64,000 nucleotides of DNA from Pseudomonadaceae bacterium SI-3 (GCA_004010935.1 CP026511.1:3534001-3598000), one strand, 5' to 3'. Counted from the stretch's first letter, positions 37,068 through 47,028 are shown. Numbers and translations: made by a program. The notes: a model not told the origin generated them from the letters alone.

Positions 37068-37129
37068 GGTGGCTGAAGCCCACCCTACGGCTGGATTCGT
37101 AGGTTCTGTAGGGTGGGCTTCAGCCCACC
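37068..37129. repeat. REP-like hairpin pair between alc and allA
   Basis: GGTGGCTGAAGCC / CACCCTAC (37068-37088) and GTAGGGTGGGCT / AGCCCACC (37108-37129) form the same doublet seen elsewhere, in the opposite (tail-to-tail) order. Confidence 0.75.
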
Positions 37130-37184
37130 GAAACCTGCCCCCAAGACGGTGGCTTACAAATCAGCAAACATATACGGGCACAGC

Positions 37185-37709
37185 ATGCGCACACTCAAGA
37201 TCGAACCGTTGACCAAGGAAGCCTTCGCCCCGTTCGGTGATGTGATCGAAACCGAAGGCAGCGACTATTTCATGATCAATAACGGTTCCACCCGCCGCTA
37301 CCACAAGCTGGCGACGGTCGAGACCGCGCAGCCGGATGATCGGGCCATCATCAGCATTTTCGCCGCCGACGCGCTGGACATGCCGCTGATCATTCGCATG
37401 CTCGAAAGACACCCGCAGGGCAGCCAGGCTTTCATTCCGCTGCTCGGCAACCCTTTTCTGGTCGTGGTCGCGCCACTTGGCGATGCACCTGTACCGGGTA
37501 ACGTCCGCGCCTTCCGCAGCAACGGCAGGCAGGGCGTCAATTACCACCGCGGCGTCTGGCACCACCCGGTGCTGACGATCGAAAAGCGGGATGAATTCCT
37601 GGTGGTCGATCGCAGCGGTTCTGGCAACAACTGCGACGAGCATTTTTTCACCGAGGACGAGCTGGTTCTCCTCGACCCCCACCGGGACTCCGAGCAAGCG
37701 ATCGATTGA
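37185..37709 (+). CDS. allA: Ureidoglycolate lyase
   Basis: A 174-residue cupin-like enzyme beginning MRTLKIEPLTKEAFAPFGDVIE at ATG 37185; the longer frame upstream runs into the repeats. ERHPQGSQAFIPLLGNPFLVVVA and FRSNGRQGVNYHRGVWHHPVLTI are the conserved metal and substrate blocks of AllA. It splits ureidoglycolate to glyoxylate and urea, the last step of the pathway. Only a weak ribosome binding site (CGGG) is visible. Confidence 0.93.
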   Translation: MRTLKIEPLTKEAFAPFGDVIETEGSDYFMINNGSTRRYHKLATVETAQPDDRAIISIFAADALDMPLIIRMLERHPQGSQAFIPLLGNPFLVVVAPLGDAPVPGNVRAFRSNGRQGVNYHRGVWHHPVLTIEKRDEFLVVDRSGSGNNCDEHFFTEDELVLLDPHRDSEQAID

Positions 37710-37849
37710 TTACCGAAGGGCCATTACCGGAACGGCTGGCAAACACAACCGATACTGGCATGCGTGCTTCGGAACAAGCGGGACACTTGCGACGAGTCGA
37801 ATAAGAAGAAACAGCGGTTGGCGTGCCAGCCGTGCAAGAGGTAATTATC

Positions 37850-39103
37850 GTGGAAGCACATCTGACCGAATGGCTGAACCTTACTGTTCGCTGGATTCAC
37901 ATGATCGTCGGCATCGCCTGGATCGGTGCGTCGTTCTACTTCGTCTGGCTGGAGAATAACCTTAACCGCGCCAACCCCCGCGATGGCCTATCGGGTGATC
38001 TCTGGGCGATTCACGGCGGCGGTATCTACCACCTGGAAAAATACAAGCTGGCTCCGCCACAAATGCCGGAGAACCTGCACTGGTTCAAGTGGGAGGCCTA
38101 CACCACCTGGCTGTCGGGCGTGACCCTGCTGATGGTGGTCTACTACCTCAACCCGTCGCTTTACCTGATCGCACCTGGCAGTGATCTGGCGCCAGCGATG
38201 GCCATTGCCATCGGCTTCGGTTCGTTGATCGTCGGCTGGTTTGTCTATGACCTGCTCTGCGACTCGCCGCTAGGCAAGAAGCCCGCACTGCTAGGCCTGA
38301 TCCTGTTCGTCCTGGTGATCTTCGCCGCCTGGGCTTATTCGCAAGTATTCAGCGGTCGCGCGGCCTACATCCACACCGGCGCGCTGATCGGCACCATCAT
38401 GGTTGGCAACGTGTTCCGCATCATCATGCCGGCACAGCGCGCGCTGGTTGCGGCCATCGAACAGAACCGCACGCCGGATCCGTTGCTGCCAGCCAAGGGC
38501 CTGCTGCGTTCGCGCCACAACAACTATTTCACCCTGCCTGTGCTGTTCATCATGATCAGCAACCACTTCCCGAGCACCTATGGCAGCCAGTACAACTGGC
38601 TGATCCTCGCCGGGATTTCGGTACTCGCGGTAATGGTTCGCCACTACTTCAACACCCGTCATGACAGCAACCGCTTCGCCTGGACGCTGCCGGCTGCGGC
38701 AGTCGGCATGATCTGCCTGGCGTTCGTCACCGCGCCCAACCGTCAGGGTGGTGTTCCCAACGCCGTGCCGACCAGCCCTCGCGAGCAGAGCATTGAGGCG
38801 CAACAGGCCGCTGCAGCAGCGCCGGCCGAGCAAGCCGGCAACAGCGAGTTCGCCGAAGTCCATCGCATCATCAACGAGCGCTGCACCGTTTGCCACGCCG
38901 CTCAGCCGAGCAGCCCGCTGTTCAGCGCAGCGCCTGCAGGGGTGATGTTCGATACACCTGAGCAGATCCGCCAGCAGGCCGCGAAGATCCACGCCCAGGC
39001 CGTCGCGAGCCAGATCATGCCGCTGGGCAACATGACCAACATGACCCAGGAGGAGCGCGACCTGCTCGGCGCCTGGATCGACAAGGGCGCACCGATCGAC
39101 TGA
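37850..39103 (+). CDS. puuD: Membrane urate oxidase with C-terminal cytochrome c domain
   Basis: A 417-residue membrane protein. I choose GTG 37850 (MEAHLTEWLNLTVRW) because AGAGG lies about ten bases upstream. About eight or nine hydrophobic segments occupy residues 10-310, with RWIHMIVGIAWIGASFYFVWLE and RNNYFTLPVLFIMISNHFP-like PuuD blocks. An Ala-rich linker leads to a cytochrome c domain whose haem site is CTVCH, with an axial Met likely in QIMPLGNMTNM. PuuD replaces cofactor-free uricase: it oxidises urate to 5-hydroxyisourate and sends electrons to the respiratory chain. Confidence 0.94.
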   Translation: MEAHLTEWLNLTVRWIHMIVGIAWIGASFYFVWLENNLNRANPRDGLSGDLWAIHGGGIYHLEKYKLAPPQMPENLHWFKWEAYTTWLSGVTLLMVVYYLNPSLYLIAPGSDLAPAMAIAIGFGSLIVGWFVYDLLCDSPLGKKPALLGLILFVLVIFAAWAYSQVFSGRAAYIHTGALIGTIMVGNVFRIIMPAQRALVAAIEQNRTPDPLLPAKGLLRSRHNNYFTLPVLFIMISNHFPSTYGSQYNWLILAGISVLAVMVRHYFNTRHDSNRFAWTLPAAAVGMICLAFVTAPNRQGGVPNAVPTSPREQSIEAQQAAAAAPAEQAGNSEFAEVHRIINERCTVCHAAQPSSPLFSAAPAGVMFDTPEQIRQQAAKIHAQAVASQIMPLGNMTNMTQEERDLLGAWIDKGAPID

Positions 39104-39115
39104 TCAGCGCCCACA

Positions 39116-39143
39116 AGCCGCGCTCCCGGGCGCGGCTTTTTTT
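39116..39143 (+). terminator. Rho-independent terminator after puuD
   Basis: AGCCGCGC and GCGCGGCT enclose a TCCCGG loop and are followed by seven T. It lies 12 bases after the puuD stop and closes the catabolic run. Confidence 0.88.
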
Positions 39144-39311
39144 CACCTGTTCGACGCTCAAGCCACGCAGCACTAGGCGAGGCGTCAGCTCCACCCGAGA
39201 TCAAACCCAGCGGACGGCGACAGCCGAACCCCGAGTACCCTATACCCGGCCCCGCACGTTCAGCGGGGTCACCGCGACCCTCCAATAACAAAAGCGTCCG
39301 AGGTGTATTGC

Positions 39312-40658
39312 ATGAACGATGTGACCGAGCGGGAAACCGCCCCAGCGGAGAAGCGACTGCCCTTGCTGCAGATGCTGCTGGTGAGCTTTCAGCACGTGCT
39401 GCTGATGTACGGCGGAGCGGTGGCCGTCCCGCTGATCGTGGGCCAGGCGGCCGGACTGTCTCGTGAGGAAATCGCCTTCCTGATTAACGCCGACTTGCTG
39501 GTGGCGGGTATCGCCACGCTCGTGCAGTCGATGGGCATCGGGCCGGTGGGCATCCGCATGCCGGTGATGATGGGCGCCAGCTTCGCCGCGGTCAGCAGCA
39601 TGGTGGTGATGGCAGGCATGCCCGGCGTGGGCATGACCGGGATTTTCGGCGCGACCATCGCTGCCGGTTTCTTCGGCCTGTTGATTGCGCCTTTCGTGTG
39701 CAAGATCGTGCGGCTGTTTCCACCGCTGGTGACCGGCACCGTGATCACTGCGATCGGGCTTTCGCTGTTTCCAGTCGCGGTGAACTGGGCGGGCGGCGGC
39801 AGCGGTACCGGCCAGTTCGGTGCCCTGCCCTATCTCGGCGTGGCCGCAGCGGTATTGGCCGTGATTCTGCTGATCAACCAGTTCATGCGCGGCTTCTGGG
39901 TCAACGTGTCGGTGTTGGTTGGCATGGCGCTGGGCTATGTGCTGGCTGGCAGCCTGGGCATGGTGGACTTGTCCGGCATCAGTGCTGCGCCGGCCTTCCA
40001 GGTCGTCACGCCAAACCACTTCGGTGCGCCGCAGTTCCTGCTCGCACCGATCCTGTCGATGTGCCTCGTGGTAGTGATCATCTTTGTCGAATCAGCCGGC
40101 ATGTTTCTCGCGCTGGGCAAGATCACCGGGCAGGAGGTCGACCCGAAGCAACTGCGCCGAGGCCTGCTGTGTGACGCAGGCGCGACCTTTCTGGCCGGTT
40201 TCATGAACACCTTCACCCACTCCTCGTTCGCTCAGAACATCGGCCTGGTTCAGATGACCGGTGTGCGCAGCCGCTACGTCACTGCCATTGCCGGCCTGTT
40301 CCTGATCAGCCTGAGTTTGTTGCCCAAAGCTGCATTCATGGTCGCCTCGATTCCCGCCGCCGTGCTCGGCGGTGCGGGGATCGCCATGTTTGGCATGGTC
40401 GCGGCCACCGGCATCAAGATCTTGCAGGAAGCCGACATCGGTGATCGTCGCAACCAACTACTGGTCGCGGTGAGCATTGGCCTGGGCATGGTCCCGGTGG
40501 TGCGTCCGGAATTCTTCGCGCACCTGCCGCACTGGATGGAGCCGATTACCCATAGCGGCATCGCCGTAGCCACCATAAGCGCGGTAACGCTCAACCTGCT
40601 GTTCAATGTGCTGGGCGGAGCCGAGCGCCAGGCATTGACCGGCGCCGCCCACCACTGA
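39312..40658 (+). CDS. NCS2 nucleobase permease (urate/xanthine type)
   Basis: A 448-residue symporter. The ATG at 39312 follows GAGGTG, and the product begins MNDVTERETAP. The NCS2 core motifs are LLVSFQHVLLMYGGAVAVPLIVG, GIRMPVMMGASFAAV, VIIFVESAGMFLALGKITGQEVD and FMNTFTHSSFAQNIGLVQMTGVRSRYVTA. The NTFTHSSFAQNIG block resembles YgfU/UacT-like urate carriers. Its position directly after puuD fits urate or xanthine uptake. Confidence 0.9.
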   Translation: MNDVTERETAPAEKRLPLLQMLLVSFQHVLLMYGGAVAVPLIVGQAAGLSREEIAFLINADLLVAGIATLVQSMGIGPVGIRMPVMMGASFAAVSSMVVMAGMPGVGMTGIFGATIAAGFFGLLIAPFVCKIVRLFPPLVTGTVITAIGLSLFPVAVNWAGGGSGTGQFGALPYLGVAAAVLAVILLINQFMRGFWVNVSVLVGMALGYVLAGSLGMVDLSGISAAPAFQVVTPNHFGAPQFLLAPILSMCLVVVIIFVESAGMFLALGKITGQEVDPKQLRRGLLCDAGATFLAGFMNTFTHSSFAQNIGLVQMTGVRSRYVTAIAGLFLISLSLLPKAAFMVASIPAAVLGGAGIAMFGMVAATGIKILQEADIGDRRNQLLVAVSIGLGMVPVVRPEFFAHLPHWMEPITHSGIAVATISAVTLNLLFNVLGGAERQALTGAAHH

Positions 40659-40672
40659 CGGCAGCGCGCCAA

Positions 40673-40711
40673 GAAAAAAACAGGCCCGCCATGTGCGGGC
40701 TTTGTTTTTTT
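40673..40711. terminator. Bidirectional-looking terminator after the urate/xanthine permease
   Basis: GCCCGC and GCGGGC enclose CATGT, with an A tract before and TTTGTTTTTTT after. It lies about 15 bases past the permease stop. Confidence 0.88.
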
Positions 40712-40815
40712 CTGCCTTGTTTTTCTCACTCGACACCCGAGACTCGACAAGCGTTATACCCCCGTTAAAATGCCCCGCCGTCACCCCGCCCGCGCTAACC
40801 GAGAAGGACTGATCG

Positions 40816-42366
40816 ATGATCGAAGCAACCTGGATCGCCTTCGCGTTCATCCTGGGCCTAGCGGCACGTTCGGTCGGGCTACCCCCATTGATCGGCTACC
40901 TGGGCGCGGGCTTTGCCCTGGCCGCGTTCGGTGGACATTTCGGAGTCGGCCCGACCGACAGCGTGATTCTCGAACACCTGGCGCACCTGGGCGTGCTGCT
41001 GCTGCTGTTCACCGTCGGCCTCAAGCTCAAACTGAGCAACCTGGTGCGGCGCGAGGTGATCGGCGGCAGCTTGCTGCATTTCGGTATTTCTAGCCTAGTG
41101 GTGTTACCGGCGATCCTGGTGTTTCTCGATACCAGCTGGCGCGAGAGTGTGCTGCTGGCGATCGCATTGTCGTTTTCCAGTACCGTGCTGGCAGCCAAGG
41201 TACTGGAAGGCAAACGCGAGCTGCGCGCCTTTCATGGCCGAGTGGCCATTGGCGTACTGATCATTCAGGACCTGATCGCCCTGGTGGTGATGAGCATCGC
41301 GAGTGGCAAGGTCCCGTCAGCCTGGGCGCTGCTGGTGTTCGGCCTTCCGCTACTGCGCCCGTTGCTATTCCGCCTGCTCGATCACAGTGGCCACGAGGAG
41401 CTGATGGTGCTGCTGGGGTTGATGCTGGCGCTGGTGGCGGGCGGTCTCGGCTTCGAGTATGTGGGCCTCAGTTCGGAACTGGGCGCACTGGCCTTTGGTG
41501 CAATGCTGGCCAAGCACAAGCGCGCCACCGAGCTTTCCAATTCACTGTGGGCGATCAAGGAAGTCTTTCTGGTCGGCTTTTTCCTGCAGATTGGCATTGG
41601 TGGATTGCCGGGCATGGAGGCCATGCTCTTTGCCGGCGCGGCGGCGTTGCTACTGCCATTGAAAGGTGCACTGTTCTTCTTCTTGTTCCTGCTGTTCCGC
41701 CTGCGCGCGCGCAGTGCCTTTCTCAGCGCCTCGAGCCTGACCAACTACAGCGAATTCGGCCTGATCGTTGCCAGTGTGGTGCTCCCGCAATGGCTCACCC
41801 CGCTGGCCATCACCGTGGCTTTGTCGTTCGTCATTTCCGCTCAGCTCAACCGTATCTCCCACCCGCTCTACGACCGCTTTGCCAGACGCCTGATCCCTCT
41901 GGAGCGCAACACACGCCACCCTGACGAGCAGCCGGTGTCGCTGGGTGACGCGCAGATCCTGATCATGGGTATGGGCCGCACCGGACGTGCCGCCTACGAT
42001 CACCTGCAGAATCAGGGCTGGCGATTGATCAGCCTCGATTCGGACCCGGTAACCGTAGAAAAGAGCAGCGAGAAAGGCCGCCACGTACTGTTCGCTGACG
42101 CCGAAGACCAGATGTTCTGGGAGAGCCTGGAGATGAACAAGGTCGAGGCGGTGATCCTGGCGATGAACGATGCCGAAGCTAAGATCATCTCCACGCGCAA
42201 ACTGCGCGGCAAAGGGTTCGAAGGGCTGATCGTCTCCCACGCGATGTACGAAGACATTGCCCAGCAGATTGAGGAGGCCGGCGCAGATCGCACCTACCTG
42301 ACCATGAGCGAAGCCGGCGCAGGCCTGGCCGAGAACGTCTCCCGCGAACTGCAAGCCAACAGCTGA
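40816..42366 (+). CDS. Kef-type cation:proton antiporter with TrkA-N domain
   Basis: A 516-residue CPA2-family protein. A membrane domain with about 12 segments (residues 1-380) contains LPPLIGYLGAGFALA, LLLFTVGLKLKL and LSFSSTVLAAKVLEGKRE. A C-terminal Rossmann TrkA-N domain begins ILIMGMGRTGRAAYDHL near residue 377. It resembles YbaL/KefB-like potassium or sodium efflux proteins. It stands between two purine permeases with no metabolic link I can see. In its favour as an ordinary gene are GAGAAGGA before the ATG and the 450-base leader to the next gene. Confidence 0.88.
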   Translation: MIEATWIAFAFILGLAARSVGLPPLIGYLGAGFALAAFGGHFGVGPTDSVILEHLAHLGVLLLLFTVGLKLKLSNLVRREVIGGSLLHFGISSLVVLPAILVFLDTSWRESVLLAIALSFSSTVLAAKVLEGKRELRAFHGRVAIGVLIIQDLIALVVMSIASGKVPSAWALLVFGLPLLRPLLFRLLDHSGHEELMVLLGLMLALVAGGLGFEYVGLSSELGALAFGAMLAKHKRATELSNSLWAIKEVFLVGFFLQIGIGGLPGMEAMLFAGAAALLLPLKGALFFFLFLLFRLRARSAFLSASSLTNYSEFGLIVASVVLPQWLTPLAITVALSFVISAQLNRISHPLYDRFARRLIPLERNTRHPDEQPVSLGDAQILIMGMGRTGRAAYDHLQNQGWRLISLDSDPVTVEKSSEKGRHVLFADAEDQMFWESLEMNKVEAVILAMNDAEAKIISTRKLRGKGFEGLIVSHAMYEDIAQQIEEAGADRTYLTMSEAGAGLAENVSRELQANS

Positions 42367-42421
42367 CCGGTAACCGCTGCAGCGCCATGCCTGGCAGGCT
42401 CCCGAGGCTCGCCAGTCATAA

Positions 42422-42431
42422 TTGTGCACAA
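42422..42431. promoter_or_regulatory. GntR-type operator upstream of the third NCS2 permease
   Basis: TTGTGCACAA within AATTGTGCACAATT is a perfect 14-base palindrome 150 bases before the permease ATG. It is nearly identical to the site beside the GntR gene at 31054-31065. Confidence 0.55.
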
Positions 42432-42581
42432 TTTTCAAATTTCTTGTTTCAACAGCTGTTCACAGGTTGTTATAGTCGAGTCCAACCTGACCGATCGAAC
42501 AGCTTTTCGACGATCAGGTAGCGAGGTCCGTGCAGCCTCGAAAGCCCATGACCGAACAATAACGAATGGCAGGCTTGACTC

Positions 42582-44081
42582 ATGACCGCAACCGAATCCA
42601 GGAGCGGTGACGCTCCCAACCAGGACCTGATCTATCAACTCGAAGATCGCCCGGGTCCGATCCCCGCTACATTCGCGGCGATACAGCACGTACTCGCCAG
42701 CTTCGTCGGGGTCATCACCCCCACCCTGATCATCGGCAGCGTGCTGGGCCTGGGCGATTATGTGCCCTACCTCGTCAGCATGGCGCTGTTCGTCTCCGGC
42801 ATCGGCACCTTCATCCAGGCCAAGCGCATTGGCCCGATCGGCGCGGGCATGCTCTGCCTCCAGGGCACCAGCTTCGGCTTTCTCAGCGTGATTCTTGCGG
42901 CGGGCTTTATCGTCAAGAACCGCGGCGGAACGCCGGAAGACATCCTGGCCACGTTGTTTGGCGTGAGCTTCTGCGCGGCCTTCGTGGAAATCGCTGTCAG
43001 TCGATGCATCGACAAGCTGCGCCGAATCATTACGCCCGTGGTTACCGGCACCATCATCAGCCTGATGGGCCTGTCGCTGATCAAGGTCTCGATGACCGAC
43101 ATCGCTGGCGGTTACGGCGCTGAAAACCCGGGCGCCTTGCAGAATCTGGCACTGGCCGGACTGGTGCTGGGCACCATCATCGTACTCAACCGCTTCGGCA
43201 TTCCGCTGCTGCGCTTGTCAGCAGTGATCGTCGCGCTGGTGGTCGGCTATGTAGCCGCCTGGATGATGGGCATGGTGGATTTTTCCAGCCTCGCCGCCTT
43301 GCCGGCCGTTAGCGTGCCGCAACCATTCAAATTCGGCTTCGCCTTCGACTGGATGGCCTTCATCCCCATCGCAGTGATCTTTCTGATCACACCGCTGGAA
43401 ACCGCTGGCGACCTGACTGCCAACTCGATGATTTCGCGCCAGCCGGTCAAGGGCCCGCTGTACATGAAGCGAATCAAGGGCGGCATTCTTGGCGATGGCT
43501 GCAGCTCATTGCTGGCGGCCACCTTCAACAGCCTGCCCATGACCACCTTCAGCCAGAACAATGGCGTGATCCAGCTGACCGGCGTCGCCAGTCGTCACGT
43601 CGGGCTCTACATCGCTGGCATCCTGATCCTGCTGGCGCTGTTCCCGGTAGTCGGCGGCGTGTTGCAACTGATGCCCAAGCCGGTGCTCGGCGGCGCCACG
43701 CTGATCATGTTCGGCACCGTGGCCATCGCCGGGATCAAGATCCTGGCCGAAGCGGGCCTCAACCGTCGCAACATGCTTATCGTGGCGATCTCGCTGGGCC
43801 TGGGGCTGGGCGTCGCCGCCGTTCCGGAGGTGCTGACAAACCTGCCCGATGTCCTGAAGAACATCTTCGGTTCACCGATCACCATCGGTGCCTTCAGCGC
43901 CATCCTGCTCAACTTCTTCCTCCCGCGCGAGCCGGAAGAAATGGATGATTACGATCCGGACAACCTGATCGAGGACTCGGTCGGCACTAACACTTTGGCC
44001 GTGAATATCCCCGATTACTCCAAGGTCCATCCGAAAGCCACCACCTCGGACCCTTCGGCTCAGCTGACACCTACCGGCTGA
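42582..44081 (+). CDS. NCS2 purine permease (xanthine/uric acid type)
   Basis: A 499-residue symporter. PATFAAIQHVLASFVGVITPTLIIG is the N-terminal QH motif. LETAGDLTANSMISRQPVKGP is the substrate-site block, and NSLPMTTFSQNNGVIQLTGVASRHVG is the NCS2 signature. It is longer than the other two permeases because of an acidic C-terminal tail (EPEEMDDYDPDN). With a GntR-type operator upstream and a Tsx-like porin downstream, it is likely a purine importer of the same regulon. Confidence 0.9.
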   Translation: MTATESRSGDAPNQDLIYQLEDRPGPIPATFAAIQHVLASFVGVITPTLIIGSVLGLGDYVPYLVSMALFVSGIGTFIQAKRIGPIGAGMLCLQGTSFGFLSVILAAGFIVKNRGGTPEDILATLFGVSFCAAFVEIAVSRCIDKLRRIITPVVTGTIISLMGLSLIKVSMTDIAGGYGAENPGALQNLALAGLVLGTIIVLNRFGIPLLRLSAVIVALVVGYVAAWMMGMVDFSSLAALPAVSVPQPFKFGFAFDWMAFIPIAVIFLITPLETAGDLTANSMISRQPVKGPLYMKRIKGGILGDGCSSLLAATFNSLPMTTFSQNNGVIQLTGVASRHVGLYIAGILILLALFPVVGGVLQLMPKPVLGGATLIMFGTVAIAGIKILAEAGLNRRNMLIVAISLGLGLGVAAVPEVLTNLPDVLKNIFGSPITIGAFSAILLNFFLPREPEEMDDYDPDNLIEDSVGTNTLAVNIPDYSKVHPKATTSDPSAQLTPTG

Positions 44082-44157
44082 TCGACCCCGCGCCCGGCCA
44101 GACGAGCCGGGCGCTGCACCCGCATTCATCACAACAACAAAACCAAAGGGTATCTCC

Positions 44158-44979
44158 ATGACTTTCAAGCGCACTCCCCTGTCGCTGGCGCTGGCCGGCT
44201 GCCTGCTGTCCGCCCCGGCCTTCGCCGACGGCATGCTGCAGTGGCAGAACAACAGCCTCAGCTATCTCTACGGCAAGGATTTCAAAGTCGACGCTGGCGA
44301 GATCCAGCAGACCGTGACCTTCGAACACGCCAGCGGCTGGAGCTGGGGCGACATGTTCCTGTTTGTCGATAACAAGTGGTACAACGGCCTATCCGGCGAA
44401 GAAGGCCACACCTACTACGGGGAATTCAGCCCGCGCCTGTCGTTCGGCAAACTGAGCGGTCAGGACATGAGCTTCGGCCCAGTCAAGGACGTGCTGCTGG
44501 CAGCCACCTACGAGCGCGGCGAAAGCAGCGCCGGCCGACCCAATCAGACCTACCTGCTCGGCCCAGCTGTCGATCTCGACGTGCCCGGCTTCGATCGACT
44601 CGCCATCAACGTCTACTACCGTAAACCCGACGGCACTACCCGTCGCGCCTCGGGCCAGTGGCAGGTCACGCCAACCTGGGCCATGACCTTCCCAGTCGGC
44701 AAATCGGACATTCTGTTCGATGGCTTCATCGACTGGGTAGTCAACGATGCCGGCTCGGAGCGCAGCGGAGACTTCATGTCGAAAAACCTGCATATCAACC
44801 CTCAGATCAAGTACGACCTGGGCAAGGCGCTGGACGGCGAGCCGGGCAAACTCTACGTCGGTATTGAATACGACTACTGGTCTGACAAGTACGGCATAGA
44901 AGACGGTGGGTTTGTGAGTGATCTGGTCGGGGGCACCAACCAGAACACCGCCAGCTTGCTGGTCAAGGCTCACTTTTAA
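44158..44979 (+). CDS. Tsx-like nucleoside-specific outer-membrane channel
   Basis: A 273-residue protein with a signal peptide ending SAPAFA (about residue 23). The mature part begins DGMLQWQNNSLSYLYGKDF, the start typical of OmpK/Tsx-type channels. Alternating beta-strand patterns run to a C-terminal Phe (VKAHF), the mark of an outer-membrane barrel. Tsx-family porins pass nucleosides across the outer membrane. It lies 76 bases after the permease and probably shares its operon, giving a matched outer- and inner-membrane purine route. Confidence 0.87.
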   Translation: MTFKRTPLSLALAGCLLSAPAFADGMLQWQNNSLSYLYGKDFKVDAGEIQQTVTFEHASGWSWGDMFLFVDNKWYNGLSGEEGHTYYGEFSPRLSFGKLSGQDMSFGPVKDVLLAATYERGESSAGRPNQTYLLGPAVDLDVPGFDRLAINVYYRKPDGTTRRASGQWQVTPTWAMTFPVGKSDILFDGFIDWVVNDAGSERSGDFMSKNLHINPQIKYDLGKALDGEPGKLYVGIEYDYWSDKYGIEDGGFVSDLVGGTNQNTASLLVKAHF

Positions 44980-44993
44980 CCGCAGCCAGCTAC

Positions 44994-45024
44994 AAAAAAA
45001 AGCAGCCAGATGGCTGCTTTTTTT
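44994..45024. terminator. Bidirectional terminator between the Tsx-like gene and the chemoreceptor
   Basis: AGCAGCC and GGCTGCT enclose AGAT, with seven or eight A before and T after. It can stop transcription from both convergent genes. Confidence 0.9.
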
Positions 45025-45096
45025 ATTGCTACATGGCTACCGGTGAAGGCGAACCGTCAGCGCGCAACCACTCATCAAGTGGGACGCGCACGGCTA

Positions 45097-47028
45097 TTAG
45101 AGTTTGAAGCTACCCATCTGCCGACTGAGATCATCCGCAAGACGACTCAATTGCTGACAATCTTCGCGACAGCCCTGCACATCGCTGGCAGTCGCCTGTG
45201 CCAGATCGGCGATGCCTTGCACGTTATGGGTGATCTCTTCAGTAACGCTGCTCTGCTCTTCGGTCGCAGCCGCCACTTGGGTGTTCATGTCACTGATCGC
45301 CTCGACCTGTTCGGTGATGGCACCGAGGGAAAGCCCCGTGCGCTGGCTGGCCTGCACCCCAGCACCGGTCGCAGCCTGCCCCGCATGCATCGAGTTCACT
45401 GCATTCTCGGCACCACTCTTGAGCCCCTGGATCATCTGCTGAATTTCATCCGTCGACGTCTGGGTCCGGCTGGCAAGCGTTCGTACCTCATCGGCAACCA
45501 CTGCGAAACCACGCCCCATCTCGCCGGCACGTGCAGCCTCGATGGCCGCGTTGAGGGCCAGCAGGTTGGTCTGTTCGGAGATGCTCCGGATCACCGCCAG
45601 CACCTTGTCGATGGACGCGACCTGCTGCGCCAGGTCAGTAACCGACTCAGCCGCACGGCCGATCTCGCCTGACATCTTCTCGACATGGGCGATCGAGTCG
45701 CTGACGACTTTGCGCGCGTCCATCGCCTCGCTGCGTGCACCTTGTGAGGCCTGTGCGGCATTACTGGCGTTGCGCGCGATCTCCTGCACGGTCAGGCCCA
45801 TCTCATGCACCGCAGTGGCAACCATATCGGTCATTTCATGCTGACGACCGGCGCGTGTCGCGGTGTTGTCAACCACCTGAGCCACCTGTCCGACAGCCGT
45901 ACGCAGTTGCTGGCTGGTGTTCAGCACATCGCCGATCAATTCGCGCAGGCTACCGATGAAGCGGTTGAAGCCACGCGCCAGATCACCCAGCTCGTCGGCT
46001 CGGCTCTCGTCCAGACGACGGGTAAGGTCGCCACCCCCGCCACCGATTTCAACGAGTGCGCTGGTCACCTGACGGATAGGCTTCACCAGCCCGCGCGCTA
46101 GCACCACCACCAGGCCGAGGAACACCAGTGCGATGCAGGCACCAATCAGGCTAATAATCCACATCGTGCGGCGCGCCTCGGCAAAGATTTCTGCTTCCGG
46201 CACTTCGCTGACCAGCACCCAACCCAGGCTTTCCAGAGGCTGAGCGATCGCCAGGAAGGCTTCGCCGTCACGCTCGAATCGCACCGCGTCGGGTGCGCCA
46301 TTGAGGAGCTTCTGCGCGGCATCGCTGCCTGTCAGCGCGCTAAGCTCGACTTGGTCGTTGTTCTCGGTTTTGGGGTGAACCTTGACGCGGCCATCCGCAG
46401 CGATGAGGTACACCTCACCGCGCTCGCCGAAGCGGAAGTTGCTGACCAGCTCAGACATGCTTTTGAGGCTGAAGCCAAGACCAGCCACCCCAACGGTCTT
46501 GCCGTCTGCCTCGATGCGCTGGTTGATGAACAAGGTCGGCTGGCGGGAGGCTTTGTCGATGTCGATTTCGAAGCGCCGTTCGATGCCGCTGTCGACCAGG
46601 CCGTAGAACCAGCCATCACCCGCAGCACTGCGGTTGAGCGTTCGCGAGAGTCCCGCTTCGGAGTAGTAGTTGCCACTGTCGAGCACGGCAATCGAGGTGG
46701 TCAACGCGTTCTGCTGAGCCTTGACGCCCTCAAGGTAACGGCCCATCGCGTCCGCCTGGTCAGCGCTCTCGCCTTCACGCAGCCAGTCCTGAACCAGCGT
46801 ATTGCCGGCAATCCCGGCCGTCGCGGTAATCGGCGCCGCCAATGTGCGCTCAATATCGTTGCGGATTGCCGAAATATTGGCAGGCAACGCTTGCCCCACC
46901 AGGTAGCGCTCGGCAAGGCGATTGACCGCCGATGAATAAATCAGAATGACGATCAGGATGCTGGTAAGCAACGCCGCCCCCATGCTGACGATCAATTGCC
47001 ATTGGATACTGCGTTGCATGAAAGGCAT
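45097..47028 (-). CDS. Methyl-accepting chemotaxis protein with Cache-type sensor, possible purine receptor
   Basis: A 643-residue chemoreceptor. AGAGG precedes the ATG. A transmembrane helix at about residues 10-30 is followed by a periplasmic region of about 260 residues. That region contains [35 protein letters not shown] and [16 protein letters not shown], consistent with a double-Cache domain. Then come a second helix (about 288-310), HAMP and the signalling hairpin [32 protein letters not shown]. The architecture recalls the P. putida purine receptor McpH. It is flanked by purine porin and permease genes and by a RutR-like regulator. No C-terminal CheR pentapeptide is visible. Confidence 0.88.
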   Translation of the reverse strand: MPFMQRSIQWQLIVSMGAALLTSILIVILIYSSAVNRLAERYLVGQALPANISAIRNDIERTLAAPITATAGIAGNTLVQDWLREGESADQADAMGRYLEGVKAQQNALTTSIAVLDSGNYYSEAGLSRTLNRSAAGDGWFYGLVDSGIERRFEIDIDKASRQPTLFINQRIEADGKTVGVAGLGFSLKSMSELVSNFRFGERGEVYLIAADGRVKVHPKTENNDQVELSALTGSDAAQKLLNGAPDAVRFERDGEAFLAIAQPLESLGWVLVSEVPEAEIFAEARRTMWIISLIGACIALVFLGLVVVLARGLVKPIRQVTSALVEIGGGGGDLTRRLDESRADELGDLARGFNRFIGSLRELIGDVLNTSQQLRTAVGQVAQVVDNTATRAGRQHEMTDMVATAVHEMGLTVQEIARNASNAAQASQGARSEAMDARKVVSDSIAHVEKMSGEIGRAAESVTDLAQQVASIDKVLAVIRSISEQTNLLALNAAIEAARAGEMGRGFAVVADEVRTLASRTQTSTDEIQQMIQGLKSGAENAVNSMHAGQAATGAGVQASQRTGLSLGAITEQVEAISDMNTQVAAATEEQSSVTEEITHNVQGIADLAQATASDVQGCREDCQQLSRLADDLSRQMGSFKL

